From Cryptomeria japonica (Eukaryota > Streptophyta > Pinopsida > Cupressales > Cupressaceae), in assembly GCF_030272615.1 (NCBI RefSeq), contig NC_081409.1, positions 210,287,190-210,351,189 of the forward strand: DNA of 64,000 nucleotides. The letters are read 5' to 3'. The translations under genes were made by a program, and so were the position numbers. The notes beneath the pieces were generated by a model. It saw only the letters and a list, made by a program, of their open reading frames with translations. It was not told the origin of the DNA and searched no databases. Numbering within the stretch: position 1 is the first letter of the stretch; every line of letters starts with the position of its first letter. Shown here piece by piece: positions 26,135 through 41,100 of the stretch.

Positions 26135-29100
26135 CTGTCATGTGATCAAGATAATGAGATAAAATTAGATGTAGGGGAAGAACAAAAATGGGTAAACACA
26201 AGTCAACATCTAAAAAGTGATAGAATTAAAATTGAATTACAAACAGAAAAATATGAAAAATGAAAGATAAATATCATTATTTTATTTGGTATTGTTTCTG
26301 CTTAGCAAAGATAGAGGTCACCAAGCAATGCAACATAAAGTATGGGAAATGAACATTTAATTAATAAAGTTCAAGTGAACATTATTTTCATGAGAAGAAC
26401 TAGTAAGTGTTACTTGATAAAGGTTTGATCAAAGATGGTGAAATCATCCCTAATAACACATACATAGTGAATTCAAGTTGTCTAATTAATGCAAGAGCAT
26501 TCAGGTCCACGAGCAATCCTTATCACTCAAAAAAGATTTTTCTTTACTAAGTTGCTATTTTTTTCTTCTTTGTTTGTGCTTGCAGGAATGATTTGTCAAT
26601 TTTCTTTGGGTTGCAATCAACTGTCAACCAAAAGTTAGACTCGCCATGTTAAGAAGCTCAATGGGTATTCATCTTTCAAATTTGGCAAAATTTTGACCAA
26701 ATTTGAGCAAGTTATATAGTTGTTGAATTTCCATGCCTATTTAGAATGTGAAACTTTAACCTACATTAGGATCTTGTCCAATCACCTCTTGAATCTCAAC
26801 AATGTTCTTATCCCTTCAAATTTCATCCACTATTTCCTAATTAAAAAACATTAATGTGTTCAAGAACTTGTATGCTCTTGCTCAATTCACTACAATTCCT
26901 AGTTTCCCTATTTTCTCCACAAAACCTTGCAATTGCAAAAATTTTATAAGTGATGTGGATATATCCTTCCCCGTAAACTCTCGCAATTGTTTAAGACCCC
27001 TCAATTTTTGCAATGATCTTTCTTTCACTGCCCAAACCTTTGTGAATTTTTGCAATTCTATAATGGGTGCCTGAAAAAGACTAAGTGACGGTTCTAACCA
27101 CCTATACACAATTTTCATGGACCCTTAAAGGCTTGACACTTGGCATATCTTGTCCAAAAATGGATAAGCCACCTCTACTCCTTTGTGGGCTATAAATAAG
27201 TATTTTGGGCTCCCTTTGGATGCAGATTTTGCTAGGAACTTCATTTGTAAGGGTTGAATTAGAGAGAAGTTGGAAAATATTGAGGAAGTTATATGAATCA
27301 ATGTACATAATTGTAAGGCTTAGACCAGGGTAGCTAATAAGCCATGTATATTGTCTAAACTATAATGTACTGTACATATGATAGTCCTAATGTAATGTTG
27401 TAATGTTTAGTTGCAAGTTAACAACAGATTTTTAGAAGAATTGTCTATAAATTTTATTTTGTTTCCTGACCTAGTAACTCATTAGAGCCCTCGATCTTGA
27501 CCTACACCAAGTGCTATCAAAGCAAGGTTAAATTCCTTTAAGACTATGGAATCGATAAGTAAGGGGACCCTAAGGAGATTGTTGTAGGAAGAGTGAAGAA
27601 GAACCTACAATTGCAAAGTGTTTGAAGACATGGCACACAAATTAAGTTGAACCAATCCTTAGCGCTTAGTTCTACCTTGCACAAGTTCTCATCCACAGAC
27701 ATATGGACAGATAGAAATGGTTAACAAGTGGGTTGAACGACACCTAAGGAATTATGTGGTAGGTCATTAGAAGGCTTCGGACGAATGGTTGTATTTGGGA
27801 GAACATTGCTACAATACCACTCATCACATGAGCATAGGCATCATGCCTGTTAGGGTCTTGTATAAGTATGATGTTACATATTTTGTAAACCAACTTATTG
27901 CTAATAGTAGAGCACCACATGCTAGAGATTGGATGCAAGAAAATCAAAATATTATGAAAGCTTTGAAGGAAAATATCTAATGAGCTCAAAACCAACAAAA
28001 GATGTATGTTGATAGACATGGGACGGAGAGGTTATTTGAGGTTAGGGATTTAGTGTTCATGTTGTTGCAGCTATATAGATTGTCCTCACTTAAGAGGACT
28101 AGCACAAAATTGTTAAAACCAAGGTTTTATGGACCATACAAAACCAAACAAAAGATTGGAGAAGTTGCTTAAGAGTTGAAGCTTCCAAAGCACATTAAAA
28201 TTCACAATGTATTTTATGTTTCATGTCTTAAAAAGGCTCTCGGGTAGCATCTCATGCCTTCTGTAGAGTTATCACCATTTGATGAGGAAAAAAAATTGAT
28301 CCTAGTTCCAAAAGCCATCATTAATACTCGAGAAAGGAAACTCAAAAATAGAAGCATTTCAAAATATCTAGTTTATTGGAAAGATTTGTCTACAGAAGAT
28401 GCTACTTGGGAAGGAGAGTAGAATCTTCAACACCCAAATCTATAATTGCTTTAAGACAAGCAATTTCAAGGAGGAAGGATTGTAATGTCCCCTTATTTGA
28501 CTTAGGTGTTCAAGAAGGACCCCTTAGCCTATTTCATTTCCATGGGCTAATTTGAGGACTTGGAGAGAGAATATTTTAGTTAATTAAACTTAAGTTGTCT
28601 TAGATTATTATTTTTCAGACAACTTTAGTTTAATTATTAATTTATTTACTAGGTGACCATGTGTGTTAAAGTGACTTTTTAGGGACCGTAAATGAACTAT
28701 AAATTAAAAGGGTCACTTTATGCAATTTAAAAATAAAAGTTCTCAAAAGTTCACACACAGCATATAAAAGGAGTTGTAAAAACGGGCAAAGGACATCTTT
28801 GGTCATTACCATATTATCACATTGTGAAGTTTGGACATCTTGGTTCAACTCAAACCCTATGACAAAAACCATAAGGGTATTTGTTTTCCAAGAAGTGATT
28901 TCTTCCTAATCAAATTGGACATGATTTCAAACAGGACTCACACTTGGACATGTTGCTTGGAGAATAAGAATTTTTTTCCAAATTTAGGAAGTTTTTTTTA
29001 TGGGAACAAAATTTATTGGAGGTTTTGTAGGCAAAAAAAATAAATTTTGGAATAGCAAGAATATTCAGCTAGATATTATTTGAAGTTAATAGTATATCAA

Positions 29101-32100
29101 ATTAATCTAGTTGCTCCTACAAGAAATTCAAACTTATCAATCTTGGATGCCAAACTATGAAAATTACATGGCTAGATTACCGGTAGTAATGAAGTTTAAA
29201 TGCCTCGTTAGAGGAGAATACTTGTCACCACAGTACAAGCCTCCCATAGAAGCTACGATCAACATGAATGGGGGTCGTGGGTCTAGGGCTATTCCTAGAC
29301 TTTAAATTAGTCCTAACATCATTTGAAATTTATTGTAAAGGAAAACATAAATATTTTCTTTTTATGAGCTGCCTAATTGAGGCACAATAAGGCCATTTGT
29401 AACTTTTAGAAACATTTTAAAATTTCTCTTATCTTTTGGGGTGGGAATTATAAACTAATATTAGGAGGGATTTCCATGGAGGAGTTAAGAGGAGTTACAA
29501 ATGGGGCACAATAAGGCCATTTGTAAATTTTAGAAATATTTTAAAATTTCTCCTATCTTTTAGAATGGGAATCATAAACTAATATTAGGAGGGATTTCCA
29601 GGGAGGAGTTACAAATTGTAAAATAAAGTAGTGGATAGAGAAAACATAATTAGTATTCAGTTCTTCCATCAACAAATCTATAAAAGGAAAAATTTGATAT
29701 TATCAATTTCTCTCATTTTTAGAGCACTTGTGTTAAAAATCAGTCCAAGGATAAAATCACTTGAGGTTGCAAGATCTAAGGATGAAAACCCTTGAGGTCG
29801 TATTGGAGTTCAGGAACGCAAAATTTCAATTTCTCAGTGATTCCGCCCAAGAATTACACAAAATTCAATGAGCATTTTAGAATTCAATTTCGGAGTTGTT
29901 GATCAGTTGAAGAGTTACTTCCAGATTTTGGTAGAAGATTTGATCATTCTTATTTGCTTGCAGATTTTATCAAATATCTTGGTGGGAAAGAACCTTTTTT
30001 TTCAGCAGGTCATACTATCATTTGGCCATACCATTTGTAGTTGAATGTTAGTTGAGCCTTTCTACAAACCATACCAATTGGGTTGAAGGTTTGGCATTGG
30101 TGATAGTTGCAGTTTTGGATATTAAGTTATCGATGTTTTTTGCATATTGTGCTGGGCATGAATCCTTTCTGTAAAGTTCCCAGTTGATTTTGAACCCAAA
30201 ATTTTACCCTCCAAGTTTATAAATTTGCAGATGCAGTTTCAGTTTTGATATAGTTTTGCTTTGTGATTTTGCTCAGAGTTTAGAGGGAACATATATATAT
30301 ATACTAAAAAATAGAAATATATATTTGCACATTCAAAAATGGATACATCTTCAATATTTAATGGCAGACAAGAACAGTTATACAAGGCTAACCTCAATCT
30401 GAATTTGACTGTGATAAAACTCAGAAATCCAAATAGTAATCTGCAATGAAGTTGCAGCATTCAATATTTACACAGTTGTGGCAGACATACCTCATATAGA
30501 ATGTTATAAGCGATCTCCAAATGAGGCCTCTAGTGCCTAGATTGCAGGAGTGACGATTCTTTTATCACGCACTTCAGTTTGAAGACAACACAGTAGCTCT
30601 CAGAAATTTACAGTAGCACATAATTTTATATTGATTCTCAAAATGACACCAAATAATTCCCACGTCCAGAAATAAAGAATATATCTGAGACAACAAAGGA
30701 ATGATGAAAATGGACACTAGTCTTTTCCAAAACCCACACCTAGATATTGCAGACATGTATATCAGAAATCTGAGCAACATTTCTGTGCACCTAGGCAGTC
30801 CGAGGCTTCACGTAGCAGCGAGGGAAGGACCTCATACACCTTAGATATCTTCTGTTGTCTTAAGCACTCTTCTAAGGCCACGAACTAAGAAAGAAGCCTG
30901 CTTTATCACTATCTTGCAACCCTCAATTTATTTCTAAGAAGATCATGCCATTAAAGGAAGAGTCTGCTGAAGAAGGATTCCCATGACCTTCAATATGTAT
31001 GGTACTATGGTGTAGCTTAGAAAAAGTAATATGACCATTCAAATAACTGCACATATTAGCTATAATGTCATTCACCAAATTAGTTAAACTTCTCTCCTAG
31101 AAGCCACCCACAAATATTAGAATATTGGCCACCAAATTCGATACGGATATAAGACATAAAATATCGAACTGCAGATATAATATTTCTATAAGCCTGAACA
31201 ATACCATAGAAGAATCTCCTAGCAATGATGGCGCCAAATCTCCAAACCCCTCTGTCAAAATCATATATTAAGATGTCTCATATAATAAAAGTGAAGTCCA
31301 CAACCTGCCTTAACATGTTGATGGCAAGGATATATTCCATATCCAAACAATCTAATAAAATATAGACATCAAGCTCTCCAAAAAGGATACGCCCTGAATA
31401 CATATCGAACAATTTTTTTTAATCCAATAGAATCATCAAATCAAACCAAGCATCCAAACTTTATTTCACCAAAAATATTGCAATTAATCCTAATCTCCAC
31501 AAATTTGATACTTAACTGTTAAAACCCTTTTGTGAGATCTCCGATTGAAACCTCCAACAAACTGAACAATAATGTGCAATAGTGAATCTTGAAATGATTC
31601 CATACCATAGATGGAATTGGGTTTTCGTCCAACCCAACAAAATCAAAGGGTTATCATCCTATGACTTGTTGAACTAGAAGCCAAAAGCCCTTAGAGCTCT
31701 TTAGGAGAAAATAACAAAACCAAATGAGTCCCAATCTGCATTTTTATGACTCTCTAAGGAAGCTTCGAAAAGACTTTTCAAATTTCCCTCGCTTTTTATA
31801 ATTTAACGTTAGCCATGTACATGTTGATGAACAGCAATAGGAGGCGAGATTCGTCTGCAAGCAAAACACCTATCACACAAAAGAGATCAAGTAAAGATAA
31901 TATGCTCTATAACAACCAAAGAATTTTATATTATTGCACAAATGAATATTGGAGATACAATTACAATGAATGAATGAAGCCTTATAAAAGAAAAATGAAA
32001 CCCTAAGTGCAAAACCCTAATGCTAAAATTAGGAGAATTAAAGTAATGCAAAGTAGGAGCTAAATTAAGCTCAACTACATGCTAAAAAAGAAATCTCTCG

Positions 32101-35100
32101 ATAACAAAAAACACCTAAGTTTAGCTTAAGTGAAAAAGTAATTAAAAGACCTAATTAATAAATAATTAGATAAATGTCCTAATTACTCCAATACCCACCT
32201 TTAAGATTAACTTAGGGATGAGCTAAAGAGCTAGTGTGAATACAAAATGCATGCATGAATAAGTCTGGGCAACTAAGCCTGATTAGGTACTCATGTACAA
32301 ACCAAAGAAAATCAATGCAACTCTCACAAACGGAAAAAAGGAGAAAACCCAGTGGGAGAAAACTCCTCTCCAAAAGAGAGAAAACAAAATAACAAGATGA
32401 TGCATGGAGGACTCAATGATACCCCCAAGAACTACAAACATCATGTATATAAAATCAAGTATCCCTCCATAGGAAGGAAAGAGAGAGACTACATAGCCCC
32501 CCCAATAATGTATAATGTCCTACAAAAATGGTGAGTGCTTGAAGACAAAACATAGTCCAATGTCTACGAACAACATTTCTCCCCTTGGGAAGAAGATAAA
32601 CCACCTACAAATATAGGAATGCTTCCCATTCTAGATAAGATTTGGTAGGAAGCAAAATCCAAATGTAGGATGTTGATGTCTCTAAAATTTGCTCTCGTGT
32701 TGCCAAGACGTTGGAAGATGATGCCACTAACCAATCAAGTACATATCCAATCACAATAGAAGGTGACAAACATGGAACCACTAGAAACTGATCTTGAATA
32801 AGCTTCAAAGACATAAGATGTGATAATTAATAAGTGCATCACAACTATCATCAAATAGGAGAGATAAACCCTCAAATGTGTCTCCCAAATCTAAAATGTG
32901 AGACTCTACAAGCAATGAAGCAATGTCTGTCAAATAGGAATCCCAATTGGGAAGACAAATAACTAAATTATCTTGTTTAACAAGAATAAGAGTCTCAATC
33001 AATGAAGGTACAACAACTTGAGATCTTAATGCACTCTCAAGCAAGAGTTGAAAAGCAACAAGTGAGAAATTAGGACACAATTCGTGGCCTTGTTGATTGC
33101 TCCCACAATATTTACACCTCCTACAATCCTTATACATCATTCACACCTCAAACTAATCTTCAAAATGATACAAAAATAGAAACCCAATTTGCATGTAACC
33201 CAAAAGGAGAAGATTGAGATCTCTAAGTACCTAATGAAAATTATACAAAAAAGGACCTGAGATCCAAATAGAGGACCCCAAGAGATTTCTTATGATATCT
33301 AGTTTTCAAAAAATGGAGTCTGGATGTGCAAGATATGGCCCCAAAAGCACAAAACTAAAAACTGACTTTGGAGGCCTGGAACGAAGTATTGGTGCAAAAT
33401 CTTATCAAACCACCACCATGAGCAGATTGACACTTGAACCAACTTTTTGACAATATCCTGTTTGCCCAATTTTGACTCCGTATGACAAAGTTATGAGCAA
33501 AAAACTAGGAGTAGGTCATTTAGGGTTTTGAGCTAAAAATAGAGGAAGTCTACTAAATTTAGAGCAGTGCCTATTTTAGTGGTAATTAACCAAAAAAAAT
33601 TCAAATATTGATGATGTCAGCTACTAGTGTACCTTGTACCAAAAAAAGCTGAAAAGAAGGATTCGACCACCTTTGATTTTTGAAAAGCACTTTTTAGAAA
33701 ATTCACTTTACACGTACATGCACAAAAATCTATAAAAATTTCAATGAAATTTTTGAAACACCTTGCACTTTAAGGGAAATTGCAAACCTGCACATGTGTT
33801 GGTTTGGTGGTGTGGGTCTGTATTGTTGTACAGATCCGTATGGTACGGTACGAATTTTCGTACCACCAAAAAAATTTGCAAAAAATTTCACAACCCCCAA
33901 TTTCAGCAATTTGACATGCGATTTATGGGTTTATGGGCCTTATGAATGCGATGGTGACCTCTATTTTTTGCCAAAGTGTGCATATTTTTCAGCTACCTTG
34001 AATCTTGCCTCAATTTTTGTGCCCTCAACCAATTCGACCCAATTTTTCAACTGCTCAAATTTTTGACAAAGTGACACTTGATCTTAGGGTTTTTAGATGC
34101 AATGAACGCGATGGCAATCTCCGTTTGAGCCCAATGTACACAGAAAATTCACCCCAAGTTGGATCCTTCAAGCATGTGAAGGAACTTGATAAATCTGATT
34201 TGATACCATGTAGAAGTTGATGATCAACCACAAGAGCCAAGATTCATCTGCAAGCAAAACAACTATCACACAAAAGAGATCAAACAAAGATAATTTTCTT
34301 TGACCAAAGAATTTTGCATTATTGCACAAATGACTATTGGAGATACAATTACAATGAACGAATGAATCCTTATAAAGGATAAATGAAACCCTAATGCTAA
34401 AATTAGGAGAACTAAAGCAATGCAAAGTAGGAGCTAAATTAAGCTCAACTACATGCTAAAAAAGAAAACTCTAGATAACAAAAAAACACCTAAGTTTAGT
34501 TTGAGTGAAAAAGTAATTAAAGGACCTAATTAATAAAAAGATTAGATAAATGTCTGATTACTCCAATAAGCCAAAGGGAAAATAATAAAGTGACCCTCTT
34601 ATAATTCACCATTGATATAAATAGGTCACTTTAGCACTTAAAATAATTAAATATGAATAGTCCTGAAAGTCTTAGGACTTATTCGGTATTTAATTAATTA
34701 ATTACATTTATGACCTTATCAAATAATTAAATAAGTCATTAAATTTACTTATTTTTCAAAAGCTTATAATTTTAATCATTTAATAATATTATAAGGTCAG
34801 AATAAAGGGGACATTACACTTTCTCCGAGCTATTTCACTTCCTAGACCTGGCCATACTCATTGAAGTAAATCACTGCAGTCTAGAGGGTTTATTTGGGCT
34901 GTTGATGACAGCCAATTCATTTCAGGTATTTGTTTGGCAGTTTTTAAGCATTCTTTGACAGTTGCAGCCAGTCGCACCTTTTCTTGAGGGTATTGTTCTG
35001 GTTCTGGGCAGTTTTCTATGTAATTTGAAGTATCATTTTCAATATTTTGAGCAACCGCCATAGGGAGTTTCTGCTGCTAATCGTTTCTGCATTTAGAGTT

Positions 35101-38100
35101 TAGTTGGATTATGATATTTAACCATTTCTTTGTCATTTCACATCATACCCTAGCTGATACAATTGATCACAAATAATTCAGTCAAGATTGTTTCTGTTAT
35201 ACCCAAAGACATTGTTTGGGAAATTCTAGATTTCATTCCTATAATTACATTGTATAAACTAGATGGTTTTCTGCTAGTTCAGATTAGATTTGTAAGTCTG
35301 GATGACTGTGCCACCAAGACATTAGATTATTCATTTCATCATTAATTTCTAACTTAAGTTGGAAGTCTAGATGGCTATGCCACCGAGTCATTAATTATCC
35401 ATTTCATTTCCAACACTACATTCATTTAGAACTACACAGCTTACAGCCAGAAAAATGGTGCTCCAAATCACTGTATGCTTTCATCTTGACCACATCGAAA
35501 ACTATGATCAAAAAGTGTGAGGATTTGTGCATTTCATCAAATATTTGTAAACATTTTTAAAAACCTAATTTGAGACATTGCACATTTCTATGAGCATTCT
35601 GCTTGACTTGTTGGGCTTCATGAAAGAGTTGTAAGACATCTTCTACCTTAAGAGTGTACACTCTTCCTCCCAACATATTGTCACAAGCTTGGAATTCTTG
35701 GAAATCAGTAAGTAGCATCTACATTTTCATGTCATTTATAAAGGCTGTAATGTCCCCTACTAGGAGGCTGTTGATTCCCAAGGAAATAATATGCATCACT
35801 ACTCATTTCTTTACCTTTAAATTAATTACCTAAACTAGTGACTATGTTTGCTCATAGTACATCTGATATTTGCCAACTTCAAGCCTAAGCCTTTCTTCCT
35901 TTAATCCCCAGCCTTGGATGGGGATTTACTTGTCTAGGGCACAATGACACCACCTCCATAATGAAGCCCAGATTTTAGGAACATCAGTCCATTCACCCTT
36001 GGGGCTCTAGGGATGGATTTACTCTGCCTCTCCCTAACAACACCGCACCTCTCCTTAAAGAAAAGGAACTACAACTGGTTAAGATCTTGGGACTGTAAAT
36101 ATGTCTATATCTTGCTGTACTATGGAAATTAATTTATACATAGGAATTTTGACATATCTGATTTATATTTCTGATTGTCCTATTACTATTATATAAATCT
36201 ATAAAATATAAGATATAAGATCAAATGAAACACATTGCATTATAGGCTATGTATATGCCTTAATTCCTAACTGAATTTCCATTATATCATGACTGTACAA
36301 ATAAGCATAAATAGATAAAGCATGCTGATCTATTGTCTCAGAAATAATCACAATAATTTGTCTGTAATGAAAATGATCTGCTAAGGATCCGATCTTGCAA
36401 GTTTTATATTTCTTATCCTTCCATTCCCCTTACTTGATTGTCAGTTTGCTGCTTATATATCCCTTTCATCAAATGGAAGGGTGTGTCTCTTCCACGAACA
36501 TCTTCCTTGTAAGAGTGGCAACCCTTCATGACTTATTTCACATTCTTAACTAATAACTGTTTTGTATTACATTAAAGGAAAGTATCAATATTACCAAGAA
36601 TAATTGCATTAATACTCATTAAAATACACACATATATAAATCACTGTCATAAATAATGTTGTTCTTTGCATATACGTATCTTGTTAGTATTTATTTCCTG
36701 CAATAGTATTGATCTTCATAGAATTGCTGACATCGGAAGGTCTTTATAATTTAGACTGGAGCTAATTGCCAATGATAACATTATTTCACTCACTCCTATT
36801 AATTTTTATTAACTATCAAATGACAAGGAATATGATTTCCGTACCATGGGGAAGATGATCGATCCTCATACTGAGACAGATCCAGGAGATGGGCGATTAA
36901 AGTATTCTGGTTGGTTTATGGAATTGTGAAGTCTTACTTTGTAAGACGATTTCGTATTCAAGTTTCTGTTCATAAAATGGATATTAGATCAGGGACATGA
37001 TAAAGTCCCCTACATTATTATGGAGAAAGTTTATGTTCACGATTGATATATTTCATATTGAAAGTTAGATTAACACATACATATTCTCAAGCATATTAGA
37101 TCTACAATAGGGTTCTATATTTTGTATGCTTGTATAGTATACAAAGTTATTCAAGAATTGAGAAGCTCTGAGTATTGCACTCTCTTTTATATCGAATAAT
37201 ACCAAAATATTAGTCATATTTTAATGACTTGGATGGTTTACTATTTTATACAATTAAAATAAAATGAGAATTGGTTGAGCTTACAACCTTCCAAATCCCA
37301 ATCTACCATTCCTAGAGATAATGGTGCACCTCCATTATAAAGGTAGTTCATCATTATTCACCAATTCCAATCCGGTTTCATTTAACAACACTTGCCCTTC
37401 ACATGCTTTCCACTGACTTCACTTTATCTTTTGACAGCTTCCAGGTGATTTTCAACACAACAAATTGGTAGTCCACATCTGAGAATAAGAATGATGAAAA
37501 ACTATCAATGAAGACCTATGGAACAATGGCAGGGGTGCACTGACAAGAACAGTGAGGACTCATTCCATCACACAAGCACAATGTATGAGGCCAAAATAAA
37601 AACATTGAACACCAAGCATCTGTATGTTGCCCCTCTCCAATCCTAGGAGCAAATAGCCTCACAATCATATGGCATAAATATATATGACAAGAATAATGGA
37701 GCATTCAAGTCATTTAAAATAAATTTGAAATTGATCAAATAATCCCGCAATCTTTGAGGCCCAAGTTAAAAGGACACTCAAGTGGATTATCAATCAAATC
37801 TTAAGTTCATAGCACCTAGGAACCCAAGATTGATAGGATTAGCTATTAAAGATAATCATACAAGTCTGCAATCTTTGTGTCCCAGGTTGAAAGGGCACTC
37901 AAGTGGATTCTCCCTCAAGTTGGAACTTCATGACACATGGGATCCCAAGACTGATCATATTAGATGTAACTAGCATGTGCCACTTTTGCATATGTAAATG
38001 TGAACGGGAGTCCAAGCAACTCGCATTTCTTCAAAGAAAGGAAAGGTTTATAAAATGCCGCCACATGTGGGTAACTCTCAACTAAGAGACTGCAAAGCAT

Positions 38101-41100
38101 CTGCACATGAACAAAAAGCTTCTAGCCACTGTTCTGTTCAAACAATAATCAAGGTTGATGATGAATAGACCCCCTTACCCCAAGTACCTTCTATACAGAA
38201 CAATCAAGTTCTTGCTGCAAGAAAACCAGGTGTTACAATTCATCATGAATTTTATCCAACCTATCTATGACAGCAATGTCGAAACCCAACTCCCACCTCT
38301 CTGCCTTTATTCTCATGCACACGTCCAGTCCATGGCAAACTTTAAAAACTTGTTGCCTCAGGTTATAAGTCCTCCTTCTACTCCCAACCTTTCGAATATC
38401 GCACCCTCAGATTTCTATCTTCAAGCAGCTCATTTGTCTCACACTTTGAACTGGAATACATATCCTTGGGATCAGTCCAAGTGCAATAAACTACAAGGTT
38501 TCCTGTTTCACAGCCAACAACAGATGGGGACACATTGACAATGGAACTTCACATCCAAAACTCAACCCATATCCTAGGTTTATATTTTTTACAAACACCA
38601 CAGAGAGTATTGAAAATAGCATGAGTCCTCAGTCAGCAAATTGCTGTAAAGGCTTTTCCAGACCCTGTATTACAAAAAATGTTTTCTACAACTCCAGGCC
38701 AAGAACATCAGGTACAGTTGCTGGGACAGAAGGACAAATGGTGGCCACCATCTAAGTCACTGCATTCGAATTCGAGTTCGTTCGGCAACTATAAAAATTG
38801 GATGAAATTCGGCAAGGACAAAAAATTCGAAAAAAAATTCGACACTAATTCGGCTTATATAAACTATTATTTTTAAATATATGTAATATTTTTTATTTAA
38901 TATGAATAAATAAATAAATTATTATTGTTTTTAAATATATTAAATATTTTTATTTATATTAAATAAAAATAATAAATAAATCTAAATCTATTCAATATTA
39001 ATAAGTATTTAAATTTAATATGAAACCTTTAATCTGTTTAATATCAATAAGTAATTTAATATAACATAAATTTAATATGGAACCATAAGTTAAGGAAAAA
39101 AAACCTAAGAAACAAAACTAAAATTAATACGAAATTTTATACTGAATGCATAGTCGTGATGAATTGCGGGGAAAGAGCGGCGGCTCACACCCACAAAGCA
39201 TGAAAGTGTGTCAATGACAGTCTGCGGGGCATGAACAATGCCCATATTCAGTCAATGGCAATCTGCAGGGCACGAACGGGCTACTTAAGTCGACAGACAG
39301 AGCAGAAAACCTCAACTTCAATGGCAGTCTGCTGTGCAGGGAGTAGTCGGCAATGAGTGCAGGTGGTGACCTTCAAACCTCGGCGAAAATACCAAAAAAA
39401 AATGCTAACCTTTATGTCATGCATATTTTAGACGAATTTTGACGAATTTTATTAATTTTTCATAGGTTCGCCGAATTTCGAACCTGAAGCCGAAAATTCG
39501 GCGAATACGGTGACTTAGGCCACCATTGAAGAATTTCCTTTTAGAAAGGGGGGGGGGGGGGACTTTGGAAACGATGCAAGAGCAATGTGTATACTTTCAA
39601 AACGCTGAAAGCCCAATCATTCAGAGTGAGTTCTGAATCGGCCACCATCAAAGGTGAAACGGTGACTTAGGCCACCATTGAAGAATTTCCTTTTAGAAAG
39701 CAGGGGGCGGGGGGGACTTTGGAAACGATGCAAGAGCAATGCGTATACTTTCAAAATGCTGAAAGCCAATCATTCAGAGTGACTTCTGAATCGGCAACCA
39801 TCAAAGGTGAGTAGAGAAACATCCCCATTTTCACATCTCCTACATTTTAGCCCACTCCTATTTAGAATCAACAAATTACAAAGCGGAGAAACAATCCTTC
39901 TGCAATCATCCATTAATCTTTAAGTACCTTGGGGAGGAGTGTTAACAATGGTTTATGTTTTTTGTAGATGGACCTAATAAACTACAAGGCACAAGGAGGA
40001 TGCAATATTTTCAGGGTGCATGCACACTTTGAAGGAGGAAGTTAAATGAAAACATGTTATTTTCAGTACAATTCACCTTTTTATGTTTAGTAATAGATCT
40101 TGGAAAAGCAATTTATGGCTTTAAGATTAATTTAATATTCATGAGATGACAATTTCTATTTTAAGCAAAGGATTTACTTCTGTCAATAAACTTTACACCT
40201 TAAGAAAAATATAAAAAGACAAAGTAGCAACATTATAAGTACCTGCTCCTAAAGTGAAGATGACAATCTCCCCAAGATAAGAAGGTATCTCACAAACTAG
40301 TCTTTCTAGGACACCTTCCTGAAACATGAATATCAATAACTGGCTTAAAAATTATTTTATTGTAAAGCAGAAAAAAAGAAGCAAATGAAATCATAACGAT
40401 CCTCATAAGTGTGTAAGTTTTAGAGGCACAATAACTAGCAGTTTGGAAATTACTGTCAGGTATACTGAAAACAAACTATGAAAGATTAAGAAATATCCAG
40501 ATGAGACATCTTATATTTTCTTGTACATTTCTATCCATATTCATTTACTAATATCTAGATACATCTTAGGCTCTCTTTTTCTAATTAATGCAAGGTGTGA
40601 GGAGAATTTTCCTATGGAAAAAAGTGTTTGACTAATGCATGGTGTAAGGAGAATTTTGCTATGGAAAATAAAACTTTTGTATATGTTTAAGATTTATTGT
40701 AAAATGCAATTGTTGCTCGCAACAAAAAAGCAATCGAATGGTTTTAACCTTAGTTACCGGTTCTTGCCAAAAATGGCTGGGTCCTGGTCCTGGTCCGTGC
40801 CCGGTCCTGGTCCGAGCCTGGTTCGACCTGGGTCCCACCCAGGTCCTGCCCAGCCGCTTGGGCAGGACCCGGGTGGGACCTAGGAGGACCCGGGTGAGCC
40901 CAAGCCTGTGGGTTCCCAAAAATGGGGCCCATGGGTTAGAAAACAAATAAAAACAATTAAAAAACAATTTTTTTACTCTTAATATTTGTATGTTTGAACT
41001 GTGAACATATATAATTTTGATGTTTGAAGTTTGAACATATATATATATATATTAAAAAAAAAATTAAAAAATATATATATATATATGTACGGACGAACCT

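Larger units (their letters stand above)
26135..40242 (-). other. murC: MurC intron 4, 14.1 kb
   Basis: Bounded by donor GTACTT at the right end and acceptor ACATGACAG at the left end. It contains gypsy remnants of both orientations, a small LTR element (31816-34818), a hAT element (38752-39518) and several local tandem duplications. Confidence 0.8.

Noticed and set aside
34858-35061. 67-codon minus frame MAVAQNIENDTSNY…
   Set aside because: Plausible composition, but no family, no splice partners and short length; not enough for a gene call.
38155-38538. 127-codon plus-strand open frame
   Set aside because: No recognisable motif, no neighbours or splice context that support it; chance open frame is as likely.
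39790-39850. Candidate last MurC exon (GTAG/GAGATGTG on the minus strand)
   Set aside because: Phase fits and it gives Gly-Asp-Val, but the following residues do not resemble the MurC end; the exon at 26088-26134 gives GAGDITTLGP and a stop.
35746-39990. Complete LTR from 35746 to ACTACA near 39986 with AAGGC/AGGC duplication
   Set aside because: Only four bases agree and they are out of register; the span would also contain an independent hAT element.
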